From an uncultured Alphaproteobacteria bacterium (lineage in GTDB: Bacteria > Pseudomonadota > Alphaproteobacteria > RF32 > CAG-239): a stretch of 39,532 bases of DNA. Of this stretch, positions 21,830 to 30,326 are shown one piece after another; position 1 is the stretch's first letter; the number at the start of each line of letters is the position of its first letter. The stretch lies in NCBI GenBank assembly GCA_944391345.1, contig CALXTE010000016.1, positions 1 through 39,532 of the forward strand, in the 5' to 3' direction. Below the pieces are notes generated by a model. It was not told the origin of the DNA and ran no database searches. It saw only the letters and a list, made by a program, of their open reading frames with translations. The position numbers and the translations under genes are program-made.

Positions 21830-22993
21830 TTGCGCAAGATACTCAAGCAATTGGAAGAATTTTTTCCGCTGTTAAAAAACACGACCTTGCCGGCCATGAT
21901 ATTTGCCTTTGCCGTGCTTTTTTTCTATGCCGGAGAGCCTTTTTCAGCCGAAACCTTATATATGCTGAATACGATTTTTTACCTCACCGGAGGAATAATT
22001 TTCATCGCTTTGCTGATATTCAACCGCAGCAAACCGGCCTTTATTCTTTTAATAAGCTTGCTGAGCTACATCATAATCAATATCTTAAAACACCATAACG
22101 GTTCTGACTTCATCACCACGGCCGCCTTTCAAAACCTCACCACGCTGGCCATAATAAATTATATAATTTTTTATTTTTTGCCTGAAAAAAAATTTTTCAA
22201 AAGTCGCAACATCTACGCGCTGCTTTTTATCTTGCTTGAATTCAGCCTCATCGAACACTTAAGCCGACTGGGCATAAGAATAATTCCTGTTGCGGAAGAT
22301 ATAAGCAACCAAATCAATCTCCTGCTCTGCGGCTGTGCTTTGCTTTGCTTGTTCATCAGTTGTTCATACAGCGGCGGCATTTTAGATACCGGACTGTTTT
22401 TTGCCATATTCAACTATTGCCTAGGCTTTGCATACAGCGGCTCAGCCAGCGGACAAATCACGTTTTTCTGCGCCGGAACGCTTACATTAGCCATAACTTT
22501 GGGCGAACACATATATTACACCATGTTTCATGACCTTGAAACCGGCTTATCCAGCCGCAAATCTTTCATGCATCATGCAAAATCTTTTCCGCCCAAATAC
22601 AGCCTTGGCATTATTTTAATTGATGACTACGAGCGGTTGAAAAAAATATTTAAACGGCAAGGCATAAGAAACATTGTAAAAATGCTCAGCCGCAAAATAA
22701 ACGAGGTTGAAACCGAGGCCCAAATCTATCGCTACGAAGCTGATGAATTTGTCCTTATTTTCCGTGGTGAAACGCAAAAAGAAGCCTTTGAGCGGCTTGA
22801 AAAAATACGTCGCGCCATTGCCTCCTCCTCATTTAGCATGAGGAGCTTGACCAAACCCTTAAAGCTAACCGTTTCGGGAGCCGTAACCGAACAAAAAAGA
22901 AGCGATGGCTCAGCAATAGAAGTCTTACTCCGCGCCGACAAAGCCCTGCAAAAGAGCTACCGCTTTGCCCAAAACATCACAACCAAAGCCTAA
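21830..22993 (+). CDS. Six- to eight-helix membrane protein with a degenerate GGDEF domain
   Basis: A 387-aa protein. Residues about 15-230 contain several hydrophobic helices. Residues about 232-380 form a GGDEF domain: DLETGLSSRKSF (235-246), the metal-site region IILIDDYERLKKIF, and the C-terminal LRADKALQKSYRFA. The signature itself reads E303-A-D-E-F307 instead of G-G-D-E-F. Loss of both glycines should impair GTP binding and diguanylate cyclase activity, while the metal-ligand acidic residues remain. It may be an inactive sensor. It starts with TTG, supported by AAGGA upstream. The stop overlaps the convergent lgt stop by 4 bases. Confidence 0.82.
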   Translation: MRKILKQLEEFFPLLKNTTLPAMIFAFAVLFFYAGEPFSAETLYMLNTIFYLTGGIIFIALLIFNRSKPAFILLISLLSYIIINILKHHNGSDFITTAAFQNLTTLAIINYIIFYFLPEKKFFKSRNIYALLFILLEFSLIEHLSRLGIRIIPVAEDISNQINLLLCGCALLCLFISCSYSGGILDTGLFFAIFNYCLGFAYSGSASGQITFFCAGTLTLAITLGEHIYYTMFHDLETGLSSRKSFMHHAKSFPPKYSLGIILIDDYERLKKIFKRQGIRNIVKMLSRKINEVETEAQIYRYEADEFVLIFRGETQKEAFERLEKIRRAIASSSFSMRSLTKPLKLTVSGAVTEQKRSDGSAIEVLLRADKALQKSYRFAQNITTKA

Positions 22994-23787
22994 GCAACGC
23001 GTGGTCTTCGCCATACAAAAATTAAAACGGCGATTCCGAGCAAAATCAAAGGCACCGAGAGCAACTGCCCCATGGTAAAGCCGCCAAAGAAAAAACCCAT
23101 ATGAGCATCCGGCTCTCTGAATTGCTCCATCAAGATTCGAAACAATCCATAAAGCAACACAAACAAAGCCGAAACCGTTCCGCTATGCTTACGCACACAC
23201 TCTTTTTTCCAAAGAAGGTTAAGAATAAAAAACAAACATATTCCCTCAAAAAAGGCTTCATAAAGCTGTGAGGGATGGCGCGGCAAAAATCCGCCGGAAG
23301 GAAAGCGCACGGCCCAAGGCACATCGGTCACGCGCCCCCACAGTTCATCATTAACAAAATTGGCAATTCGCCCCAAAAAGAGCCCGATAGGCGCCACTAA
23401 GACCACCAAATCGGCCAGTTGCAAAAACGAAAAACGATATTTTCTGGCAAACAGAGCCATCGCCAAGATTACGCCGAGAGCCCCACCATGAAACGACATT
23501 CCGCCTTTCCAAATAGCAAAGACCTCCAGCCAGTTATCCTGAAAAACTTTTTCCCCATAAAACAAAACATAGCCGACACGCCCGCCCAAAATAATACCGA
23601 GCGTCATATAAAACACAAAATCTTCAAGCTGAGCCGAAGAAAGACTCAAACCATATTTTTTAACATAATGGCGAATAAGCAACCAACCAAAAACGATTCC
23701 GAAAAGATACGCCATTGAATACCACCGAATAGCCAGCGGCCCGATTTGCAACATAATCGGAGAAATTTCGGGATAAGTCAAACCCAT
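22990..23787 (-). CDS. lgt: Prolipoprotein diacylglyceryl transferase
   Basis: Attaches diacylglycerol from phosphatidylglycerol to the lipobox cysteine of prolipoproteins in the inner membrane. The 265-aa, seven-helix protein has IRWYSMAYLFG, GGRVGYVLFYG, the MSFHGGALGV motif with the conserved His, and the signature GRIANFVNDELWGRVTD containing the essential GRxxNFxNxE. RHPSQLYEA comes later. It would process the window's own lipoproteins at 9277 and 35978. It is divergent from the YbjN gene and convergent with the GGDEF gene. Confidence 0.96.
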   Translation of the reverse strand: MGLTYPEISPIMLQIGPLAIRWYSMAYLFGIVFGWLLIRHYVKKYGLSLSSAQLEDFVFYMTLGIILGGRVGYVLFYGEKVFQDNWLEVFAIWKGGMSFHGGALGVILAMALFARKYRFSFLQLADLVVLVAPIGLFLGRIANFVNDELWGRVTDVPWAVRFPSGGFLPRHPSQLYEAFFEGICLFFILNLLWKKECVRKHSGTVSALFVLLYGLFRILMEQFREPDAHMGFFFGGFTMGQLLSVPLILLGIAVLIFVWRRPRVA

Positions 23788-24044
23788 GAAATATAACCCT
23801 TATAAAACCAAACCAACAAATTTGTTTAACATTATCTTAATAACAAAAAATAATCCACACCTATTCCCGAGGGCCTCCGAGTCGCTTTTTATAACTTATT
23901 GAAATATAAAAACAAAAAAAATAATCCACAACTTTTTGAATCCGCGAGGTGGAAAACTTTGCAAACAATATTGTATTAAACGACTCGCTAAGGCAATCTA
24001 GATTCATCGCGTCCGTAGTCACTTTTTTTATCTGGAGAAGAACC

Positions 24045-24545
24045 GTGAATCTGGCAAAGAATTATGCCTTAAATTACAATCCGATAGACATTATTGAAAC
24101 CATTTTCAGCGGCAAGAGTTATGAATTTGAACGCCGCTCCGAAAACGAAGTCGTTGTCGAAATCGAAGGCAAATGGAACAACATGCTCTTGTTCTTTAAT
24201 TGGGAGCAAACCATGCACTGCCTCCACCTCTCTTGCCTGATGAACATCCAAACCCAGATAGAAGATCGCAGCAAAGTTTTTGAACTCATGGCCCTGGCTA
24301 ATGAAGATTTGTGGCTGGGACATTTTTCTTATTGGGCCGAACAAAATATGCCGGTATTCAAACATTCTCTGATTATTGATGACACCGACGAATTTAGCAT
24401 TGAAAGCAAAATCGCACAGGTGATTGAGATTGCGGTTAAAGAATGTGAGCGGATGTATCCGGCATTCAACGTGGTTTTAACCAAAGGCTTATCGCCGCAA
24501 TATGCGCTTAATCCCTTGAGCATGGCCGTTGCCGGACAAGCATAA
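24045..24545 (+). CDS. YbjN domain protein
   Basis: A 166-aa cytoplasmic protein of the YbjN family. YNPIDIIETIFSGKSYEFERRSENEVVVEI at the N-terminus, VFELMALANEDLWLGHFSYW in the middle and EIAVKECERMYPAF near the end fit the alphaproteobacterial branch, which starts MNLA. For that reason GTG at 24045 (VNLAKNY, preceded by GGAGAAG) is preferred over a start at 23949 that would add 32 residues unlike the family. The fold resembles type III secretion chaperones; the molecular role is not established. A terminator shared with the convergent acyl carrier gene follows. Confidence 0.82.
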   Translation: MNLAKNYALNYNPIDIIETIFSGKSYEFERRSENEVVVEIEGKWNNMLLFFNWEQTMHCLHLSCLMNIQTQIEDRSKVFELMALANEDLWLGHFSYWAEQNMPVFKHSLIIDDTDEFSIESKIAQVIEIAVKECERMYPAFNVVLTKGLSPQYALNPLSMAVAGQA

Positions 24546-24548
24546 AAA

Positions 24549-24590
24549 AAGATGTATCGGCCTTTTAAGCGGATACATCTTAAATTTTTT
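24549..24590. terminator. Bidirectional terminator
   Basis: AAGATGTATC (24549-24558) pairs with GATACATCTT (24572-24581). T6 follows on the plus strand and A7 lies on the other side. It serves the YbjN gene and the acyl carrier gene at 24596. Confidence 0.85.
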
Positions 24591-24595
24591 CTTAC

Positions 24596-24841
24596 TTAGT
24601 TCACCGCGGCATAAATCCCGTCAACCAAATTTTGTACCGTCATTTTTTCATAAACATGGTCATCATGGAGCTGAATACCCAGTTCTTTTTCAATCTCCAT
24701 CACTACCACTACTCTCTCCAAGCTATCAATGCCTAAATCGTCTTGCAAACAAGCTTCAGGCTTAATAGCAGCCACATCATGCAAAGTTGCATGCTCTTCG
24801 ATAATATTCTTCACCAAAGAGAAAATTTCATTCTGACTCAT
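24596..24841 (-). CDS. Second acyl carrier protein
   Basis: An 81-aa acidic four-helix carrier with the phosphopantetheine site S40 in DDLGIDSLERV. It differs clearly from the housekeeping AcpP at 27374: the helix after the serine reads ERVVVVMEIEKELGIQL, and the loop before helix 3 is HDDHVYEK. It has its own strong promoter. It could serve a specialised pathway such as lipid A, lipoteichoic-like or secondary acyl transfer, but no such enzymes are adjacent. Confidence 0.9.
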   Translation of the reverse strand: MSQNEIFSLVKNIIEEHATLHDVAAIKPEACLQDDLGIDSLERVVVVMEIEKELGIQLHDDHVYEKMTVQNLVDGIYAAVN

Positions 24842-24874
24842 ATGATAATTTATTAATAATTAAACGTTATTCTC

Positions 24875-24903
24875 AAAATAAACGAGTACAAAATTTTTGT
24901 CAA
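24875..24903 (-). promoter_or_regulatory. Sigma70-type promoter for the second acyl carrier gene
   Basis: On the minus strand, TTGACA (24898-24903), a 17-base spacer and TATTTT (24875-24880), located just after the mltG stop codon. Confidence 0.7.
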
Positions 24904-24908
24904 GTAAT

Positions 24909-25871
24909 TTATTTTTTCTTCTTCGGCAAGCTCTTTACCCAGTCTTTTACATTTTTATTATGCTCTTTTAGGTTTGTCGAAAAATTATGCCCGCCTTTTC
25001 CGTCCGCTACAAAAAAGAGATAATCACTTTCTTCGGGATGAGCCGCAGCATGAATAGATTCTTTTCCGGGGTTGCAAATCGGTGTTGGCGGCAAACCAAA
25101 ATATTTATAAGTATTATATGGGCTGTCGATTGACAAGTCCTTGCGGCGCAAAGAACGTCCAAGCTCTTCTTTTCCTTGAGTCAGTGCATAAATCACGGTC
25201 GGATCAGTCTGCAGCTTCATCCCTTTGCGCAAACGGTTGACAAACACCGACGCCACCAATCCTCTTTCTTCCGGCACGCCGGTTTCTTTTTCAATAATTG
25301 AGGCCAAGATTAAAAGTTCTTCCGGAGATTTCAACGGCACCTCAGGGTTACGATGCTTCCACTCAAAGGCCAAAACTTTATCAAGACTGCTTTGGGCATC
25401 CATTAACACATCTTGCTTTGAATCACCAAATTTATAGGTATAAGTTTCAGGCAAAATAGAACCTTCTTCGGGCAGTTCCGCAATCTCACCGGTCAGCATA
25501 GGATTCTCATTAAGCAACTCAACGATTTGAGAAGACATCAACCCTTCCGGCAAGGTCAGCTTGCGATAATAAATATCTCCCTCGTTAATTTGATTTAAGA
25601 CCTGCGCCATCGACACATTAGGCTCGAACTGATATTCACCGGCTTTGAGGCGTTTATCCAGCCCCTTAAAACGTGCCGCAAGACGGAATAAAAACGGGCG
25701 CGATATAACCCCAGATTCGAACAATTTTTGCGCCACGATTCGAGAATTTGCCCCTCTCGGAATAACAACAAAAGTCTCTTGCGACAACGGCCCCGCCATT
25801 TCATAACAACGCTTAACCGCCACCAAAACAAATAAAAGCGCAACAAATAAAAAGAACAAAATCTTTTTCAT
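24909..25871 (-). CDS. mltG: Endolytic murein transglycosylase MltG
   Basis: Cleaves nascent glycan strands and sets their length at the inner membrane. The 320-aa protein has one N-terminal membrane helix (residues 3-18) and a LysM-like region around residues 35-90 (VVIPRGANSRIVAQKL). The catalytic domain has ILASIIEKETGVPEERGLVASVF with the essential glutamate in EKETG. LQTDPTVIYALTQG and YNTYKYFGLPPTPICNPG follow. The ATG at 25871 has GGAGGG upstream; the TTG one codon earlier is not used. It lies downstream of fabF, a common order, but a terminator separates them. Confidence 0.94.
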   Translation of the reverse strand: MKKILFFLFVALLFVLVAVKRCYEMAGPLSQETFVVIPRGANSRIVAQKLFESGVISRPFLFRLAARFKGLDKRLKAGEYQFEPNVSMAQVLNQINEGDIYYRKLTLPEGLMSSQIVELLNENPMLTGEIAELPEEGSILPETYTYKFGDSKQDVLMDAQSSLDKVLAFEWKHRNPEVPLKSPEELLILASIIEKETGVPEERGLVASVFVNRLRKGMKLQTDPTVIYALTQGKEELGRSLRRKDLSIDSPYNTYKYFGLPPTPICNPGKESIHAAAHPEESDYLFFVADGKGGHNFSTNLKEHNKNVKDWVKSLPKKKK

Positions 25872-25952
25872 CAAAGCCCCTCCTAAAAACCGGATATAAG
25901 GCTACCCTTATGACGCCCGAGAGTCAATAACAGAAAAAAATATCCAAAGCAC

Positions 25953-25989
25953 AAAAAAACGGCTCACAGTCTTTCCAACTTTGAGCCGT
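25953..25989 (-). terminator. Terminator after fabF
   Basis: On the minus strand ACGGCTCA pairs with TGAGCCGT around a 15-base loop, followed by T7. Confidence 0.85.
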
Positions 25990-26013
25990 ACTTTTTATTA
26001 AAAAAGTCTCAAA

Positions 26014-27288
26014 CTAATCTTCATAAACTTTCATAATCAAAGAAGAGTTTGTACCGCCAAAACCAAAGGAGTTTGACATAGCTGCCTTAATAGCCTTTTT
26101 CTTAGCTTTAAGCGGAACCAAATCCATATCTTTAACTTCTTCAGCCGGATTCTCAAGATTGAGCGTCGGCGGGCAAATTTGATCTTCCAAAGCTTTGATT
26201 GTGAAAACGGCCTCAACCGCACCTGCCGCACCGAGCAAATGCCCGATAGCAGACTTAGTCGAAGACATAGAAACATATTTCATATCATCGCCAAACAAAC
26301 GCTTAACGGCCAAAGCCTCTCCGACATCACCGGCAGGAGTCGACGTTCCGTGAGCATTGATATAGTTAATATCTTTAAGCTCAACGCCATGTTCTTTAGC
26401 ATGATCCGCTGCCATTTTCATTGCACGATAAGCACCGTCACCGGAAGGCGCCGTAATGTGGTAAGCATCACCGCTCATACCATAACCGACAACCTCGGCA
26501 TAAATCTTAGCACCGCGAGCTTTGGCATGTTCTAACTCTTCCAAAACAACGGCACCGGAACCTTCACCCATAACAAAACCGCTGCGATCCTGATCCCACG
26601 GACGAGAAGCCTTTTCCGGAGCATCATTAAAAGCAGAGGTAACTGCTTTCATGCGAGCAAATCCAGACAAGCCCAATACGTTAACAGCCGATTCGGCACC
26701 ACCGGCCAACATCATATCGGCATCACCGCGTGCAATAATATTTGCGGCGTCACCAATCGCATGCGTACCGGTTGAACAAGCTGTAACACAAGCATGATTC
26801 GGACCTTTGAGCTGATATCTGATAGAAAGATTGCCTGATACCAAATTAATCAAACAAGAAGGTATAAAGAACGGAGAAATTCTTTTCATACCATTTTCAT
26901 GAAAAGAAATCGAGTTTTCATAAATCACATCCAAGCCGCCGATACCGGAGCCCATCATAACGCCAAAGCGATATTTTTCTTCTTCGGAAGCTGTTTCGGG
27001 ATTCCAACCGGCATCTTCAAGAGCATCACCACCGGCAGCCATTCCATACAGAATAAAGCGGTCATTTTTCTTCTGATCTTTAGGAGCCATAACCGTGTCT
27101 GGATCAAACTCGTGCTCGCCTTTTCCGGTAGGAACTTGCCCTGCGATATGAACCGGAATATCTTTCAAATCAATATTTTCGATTTTACGAATACCGGACT
27201 TTCCTTCCAGAATAGATTTCCAGTTATAATCAACGCCTCTTCCCAAGGGAGAAACAATACCCAAACCGGTAACAACAACTCTTCTCAT
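26014..27288 (-). CDS. fabF: 3-oxoacyl-ACP synthase II
   Basis: Condenses malonyl-ACP with acyl-ACP in fatty acid elongation. The 424-aa protein has the full catalytic triad: C171 in VTACSTGTHAIGDA, H313 in NAHGTSTPAGD and H350 in IGHLLGAAGA. The glycine-rich C-terminus SNSFGFGGTNSSLIM is present. It lies downstream of acpP with an 85-base gap holding a strong hairpin, so the two are probably transcribed together with reduced fabF output. Confidence 0.97.
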   Translation of the reverse strand: MRRVVVTGLGIVSPLGRGVDYNWKSILEGKSGIRKIENIDLKDIPVHIAGQVPTGKGEHEFDPDTVMAPKDQKKNDRFILYGMAAGGDALEDAGWNPETASEEEKYRFGVMMGSGIGGLDVIYENSISFHENGMKRISPFFIPSCLINLVSGNLSIRYQLKGPNHACVTACSTGTHAIGDAANIIARGDADMMLAGGAESAVNVLGLSGFARMKAVTSAFNDAPEKASRPWDQDRSGFVMGEGSGAVVLEELEHAKARGAKIYAEVVGYGMSGDAYHITAPSGDGAYRAMKMAADHAKEHGVELKDINYINAHGTSTPAGDVGEALAVKRLFGDDMKYVSMSSTKSAIGHLLGAAGAVEAVFTIKALEDQICPPTLNLENPAEEVKDMDLVPLKAKKKAIKAAMSNSFGFGGTNSSLIMKVYED

Positions 27289-27313
27289 ACAAAACCCTCA
27301 AATTCAAATTAAA

Positions 27314-27350
27314 GATAAAACTCGCCTAAAGACCTAGAGCGAGTTTTATC
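27314..27350 (-). terminator. Hairpin between acpP and fabF
   Basis: GATAAAACTCGC (27314-27325) pairs perfectly with GCGAGTTTTATC (27339-27350), 12 bp. On the minus strand it is followed only by TTTAATTTGAATTTG, so it is likely a leaky terminator that lets acpP be made in excess over fabF. Confidence 0.65.
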
Positions 27351-27373
27351 AAACCTAAATCCATAACCAAGAC

Positions 27374-27607
27374 TTACGCATTCTTAGAAAGATAATCGAT
27401 AGCATCTTTAACAGTAAGAATTTTTTCAGCAGCTTCATCAGGAATTTCGCAACCGAATTCTTCTTCAAAAGCCATAACCAATTCTACTGTATCCAAACTG
27501 TCAGCGCCCAAATCGTCAATGAAGCTAGCGTTTTCGGTAACTTTAGATTCTTCAACGCCAAGATGTTCAGCAACAATTTTCTTAACGCGATTAGCTATAT
27601 CAGTCAT
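27374..27607 (-). CDS. acpP: Acyl carrier protein (housekeeping)
   Basis: A 77-aa acidic carrier of fatty acid synthesis, modified with 4'-phosphopantetheine at S37 in the classic [21 protein letters not shown] motif. The ATG at 27607 follows GAGG. An in-frame codon 15 bases upstream would overlap that site and is rejected. It is first gene of the acpP-fabF unit. Compare with the divergent acyl carrier protein at 24596. Confidence 0.97.
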   Translation of the reverse strand: MTDIANRVKKIVAEHLGVEESKVTENASFIDDLGADSLDTVELVMAFEEEFGCEIPDEAAEKILTVKDAIDYLSKNA

Positions 27608-27913
27608 TATGATTAACCTCAAAAAAATTAAAACAAATCAATCAGACCACAACGGCCTGTGACACCTTGTTAGCACAAAAATATATTATTTGACAAGCAT
27701 TTTTTTAAAAAAACGCACTTATAAAAAGGTATAAAAACAACAAAATGGATGAATTTCAATATGTTAGCACAAGGCAAAATAAGTGGATAAAACGGCATAA
27801 AAAAACATTTTTTTTAATCAAAAGCCTCTGGAAAAGCCGAAATGACAGTTGAAATGCACAAAAAAACAATATAGTTTAATGATTAGAAAAATAAAATATG
27901 TCGGAGAAAATAA
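27608..27913. other. Divergent control region, acpP and the 27914 gene
   Basis: A/T-rich stretch of 306 bases with no gene. The minus-strand TTGTCA near 27690 is the best -35-like sequence for acpP. GGAGAAAATAA before 27914 is the ribosome binding site of the small plus-strand gene. I see no repeats or stable hairpins. Confidence 0.5.
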
Positions 27914-28159
27914 ATGAAAAAATTGTTTTACGTCGTCTTAATTTTGGTCGCTTTGATGGTAGTCGGGCATCTTCTAAACCGCAAACCGGCAGCAACCGAA
28001 AACGCCACGGCCGAATATCAGGCCACCATAGAAAAACAACCGGTTGTTAAAGAAGATGCCAATGGCAATATAACGGTTGACGGTGAAGTTGTCGAAGACA
28101 TTGAAGAAACAGATCCGGCCGAAACCAGTGATGAAGAAGAAACAATCATCAGCAAGTAA
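27914..28159 (+). CDS. Small membrane-anchored or exported acidic protein
   Basis: An 81-aa protein. An N-terminal hydrophobic helix (residues 4-21, LFYVVLILVALMVVGHLL) is followed by a strongly acidic, Glu/Asp/Thr-rich tail without predicted fold, containing DANGNITVDGEVVEDIEE. No lipobox or cleavage motif is evident, so it is probably anchored with the tail in the periplasm. GGAG precedes the ATG. It lies 115 bases upstream of the lactate dehydrogenase gene, and no functional link is visible. Function unknown. Confidence 0.7.
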   Translation: MKKLFYVVLILVALMVVGHLLNRKPAATENATAEYQATIEKQPVVKEDANGNITVDGEVVEDIEETDPAETSDEEETIISK

Positions 28160-28274
28160 CAATCCGCAAAATTTTGTTACAAAAAATGGCTGGGAGAACC
28201 GGCCTTTTTTATTGCCAATAAAAAAATAAACACTATATATAAAGCAGAACAATATTTTTGAAGGAGATAAAATA

Positions 28275-29222
28275 ATGAAAGTAGGAATAATCGGAGCAGG
28301 TTCGGTCGGCGCCGCCACCGCCTTTGCTTTAATCATGAAAGGCGTTGCCAGAAAAGTTGTTTTGATAGATTCGAACCAAAAAAAGGCTGAGGCCGAAGCC
28401 GCCGATATTGCGCATGCCGCTCCTTTTGCTTATGCCAACAAAATCAAAGCCGGCAGCTATGCTGACCTGGACGGTTGCGAAATTGTGATTGTCACCGCCG
28501 GTGCCAACCAAAAACCCGGAGAAACCAGAATAGATTTGCTCGGCCGCAATGTCAAAATTTTTGAAAGCATTATTCCGCAAATTGCCAAAGCCGCACCAAA
28601 CACAACTTTGATTATCACGGCCAATCCGGCAGATATCATGACCGAAGTTGCAATTAAGCTTTCCGGCTTTCCAAAAGAAAGAGTCATCGGCTCCGGCACG
28701 GTTTTGGACACCTCTCGTTTCAGAACCTTGTTGGGTTATCACCTCGGCGTTTCACCACAATCTATTCATGCGAATGTCATTGGCGAACACGGCGACAGCG
28801 AAGTTTTGGTTTGGTCTGCAGGTGATGCCGGTACCGTTTCTCTTGACAAACTGGCTGAAGAAATCGGCAAACCCTTTAATGCCGAGACCAAAGCCAAGAT
28901 TGACGACGGCGTCCGCAATGCCGCTTATAAAATCATTGACGGCAAAGGCGCCACCTTCTACGGCATTGCCGGTGCTTTGACCCGCATTTGCGCTGCCATT
29001 ACCAATAATGAATACGCCATTTTGACCGTTTCTTCTCATCAAGAAGATGTTGAAGGCGTTAAAGGCGTATGCGTCTCGCTGCCGACTGTTTTGGGCAAGC
29101 GCGGTGTTCATAAGGTAATTTATCCGGTATTAAATGCCGAAGAAAAAGCCGCTTTGAAAAAGAGCGCCGAAGCCATGAAAGAATATTCTGATAAAGCTTT
29201 GGCCATGGTTGCCGCCCAATAA
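28275..29222 (+). CDS. ldh: L-lactate dehydrogenase
   Basis: NAD-dependent reduction of pyruvate to L-lactate, regenerating NAD+ in fermentation. The 315-aa protein has the Rossmann motif GAGSVG (residues 7-12) and NAD-selecting D32. The substrate loop AGANQKPGETR has Q79, the lactate (not malate) specificity residue, and R85. R150 and catalytic H172 (GEHGDSE) complete the site. ANPADI replaces the more common NPVDV. The start follows GAAGGAG. Together with ppdK it suggests anaerobic sugar fermentation. A malate dehydrogenase reading is disfavoured by Q79. Confidence 0.92.
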   Translation: MKVGIIGAGSVGAATAFALIMKGVARKVVLIDSNQKKAEAEAADIAHAAPFAYANKIKAGSYADLDGCEIVIVTAGANQKPGETRIDLLGRNVKIFESIIPQIAKAAPNTTLIITANPADIMTEVAIKLSGFPKERVIGSGTVLDTSRFRTLLGYHLGVSPQSIHANVIGEHGDSEVLVWSAGDAGTVSLDKLAEEIGKPFNAETKAKIDDGVRNAAYKIIDGKGATFYGIAGALTRICAAITNNEYAILTVSSHQEDVEGVKGVCVSLPTVLGKRGVHKVIYPVLNAEEKAALKKSAEAMKEYSDKALAMVAAQ

Positions 29223-29242
29223 ATAAACGGCCCATTCATCGC

Positions 29243-29278
29243 AGGCTCTGCCATAAAAGACAGAGCCTGTTTTTTTTA
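29243..29278 (+). terminator. Terminator after ldh
   Basis: AGGCTCTG pairs with CAGAGCCT (29261-29268) around a 10-base loop, followed by a long T-run. Confidence 0.88.
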
Positions 29279-29294
29279 TCTTAAAAACACCATC

Positions 29295-29326
29295 AAAAAA
29301 AAGACCTTCCCGCAGGAAGGCCTTTT
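29295..29326 (-). terminator. Terminator after the porin-like gene
   Basis: On the minus strand, AGGCCTTCC and GGAAGGTCT form the stem with a 4-base loop and T8 follows. It can also act on the plus strand (CCTTTTT). Confidence 0.85.
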
Positions 29327-29344
29327 TCAATACTTTTGTTCAAA

Positions 29345-30121
29345 TTAGAACAAAACTTTTGCTCTGAGACCAACGGTGTAGTCATCGGTACCTTCACCAC
29401 CGATACCATAATCACCATAAGCACCAACAGCGAGCTTATCCATCGGATAGTAATCAGCACCGGCTTGTGCATATACACCGTTTTCATTTCTACCATCTGT
29501 TTCGAAGTCATAACGGATACCACCATCAGCAGCCCATTTTCCGGCATATTTATGAACACCGAGGAAAGCACTCTGATAGAATTCACGATCAGCACTGTCG
29601 ATCTGACCAGAGAATTTATAAGTAGCATAAGGCATTAAACCATCGCACATATCAGCACCGAGTTTGATTTCGCCGTTGATATATTTCTGCCAACGATCAT
29701 TAATGCCCTCTTCCGGATAACCGGCATAGCTTTGACCAAACCAAGATTGAGGATCATAAGTATAATAAGAAGCTGCAACCTGAGCTTTAATACGGCCATG
29801 TTCTATATTGTATTTAGCACCGATTTCATAATCAAAGTTATGACTGTTGTTGAAACCTTCATCACCGGTATCATGATCAAAATAGTTACCAAGGGTACCA
29901 ACGATTGCCAAGTTATCGGTCAAACCATAAGCTAATTCTTCAGAAGCAAAATAGTTATCCCAAGTATTTTCACCATCTTGAGAACGGCTATACTGAATCT
30001 TAGTATCAGATGTCATCTGACCTTTTCCCGGCAAATAGAACGGGTTGGTTAAGTCCGCAGCAACAGCAGAACCGGCAAACAAAACGGCAGCTGAGGCCAA
30101 TAAAACAGATTTTAACTTCAT
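29345..30121 (-). CDS. Porin-like outer-membrane barrel protein
   Basis: A 258-aa exported protein. The signal peptide is residues 1-21 (LLASAAVLFAGSAVA, cleaved before ADLTNPFYLPGKGQ). The mature part has about ten amphipathic strands: TKIQYSRSQDGENTWDNYFA, LAYGLTDNLAIVGTLGNYF, EIGAKYNIEHGRIKAQVAASYYTYD, and others. The C-terminus YTVGLRAKVLF ends in phenylalanine, the usual barrel-assembly signal. Many Asp/Asn/Tyr residues lie in the loops. It is a monocistronic gene with its own terminator. Substrate unknown. Confidence 0.82.
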   Translation of the reverse strand: MKLKSVLLASAAVLFAGSAVAADLTNPFYLPGKGQMTSDTKIQYSRSQDGENTWDNYFASEELAYGLTDNLAIVGTLGNYFDHDTGDEGFNNSHNFDYEIGAKYNIEHGRIKAQVAASYYTYDPQSWFGQSYAGYPEEGINDRWQKYINGEIKLGADMCDGLMPYATYKFSGQIDSADREFYQSAFLGVHKYAGKWAADGGIRYDFETDGRNENGVYAQAGADYYPMDKLAVGAYGDYGIGGEGTDDYTVGLRAKVLF

Positions 30122-30326
30122 TTAGAGATCTCCCTATATGTTTATCTAATAAATTCGCCATAACCGCAAGTATAGGTATCGCGAATACGGATATCATATA
30201 CACAAAAAGTTAATAAATCAATAAATTAAATTAATCACCCACAATCACAAAATAAAACAAAATATGACACTTGCGAAAATTATAAATATTTTATAGAATA
30301 AACAAGATATAAGCAAAAGGAGAAAC

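Noticed and set aside
23851-23930. Two TAATCCACA sequences 71 bases apart in the lgt/YbjN gap, resembling DnaA boxes
   Set aside because: Each differs from TTATCCACA by one base, only two are present, and no origin-linked genes or A/T unwinding cluster accompany them.
23949-24044. Longer start for the YbjN gene
   Set aside because: The extra 32 residues are unlike the family, whose members start at the MNLA-like sequence; GTG at 24045 has a GGAGAAG site.
28275-29222. Malate dehydrogenase
   Set aside because: Q79 in the substrate loop (QKPGETR) is the lactate dehydrogenase residue; malate dehydrogenases have arginine there.
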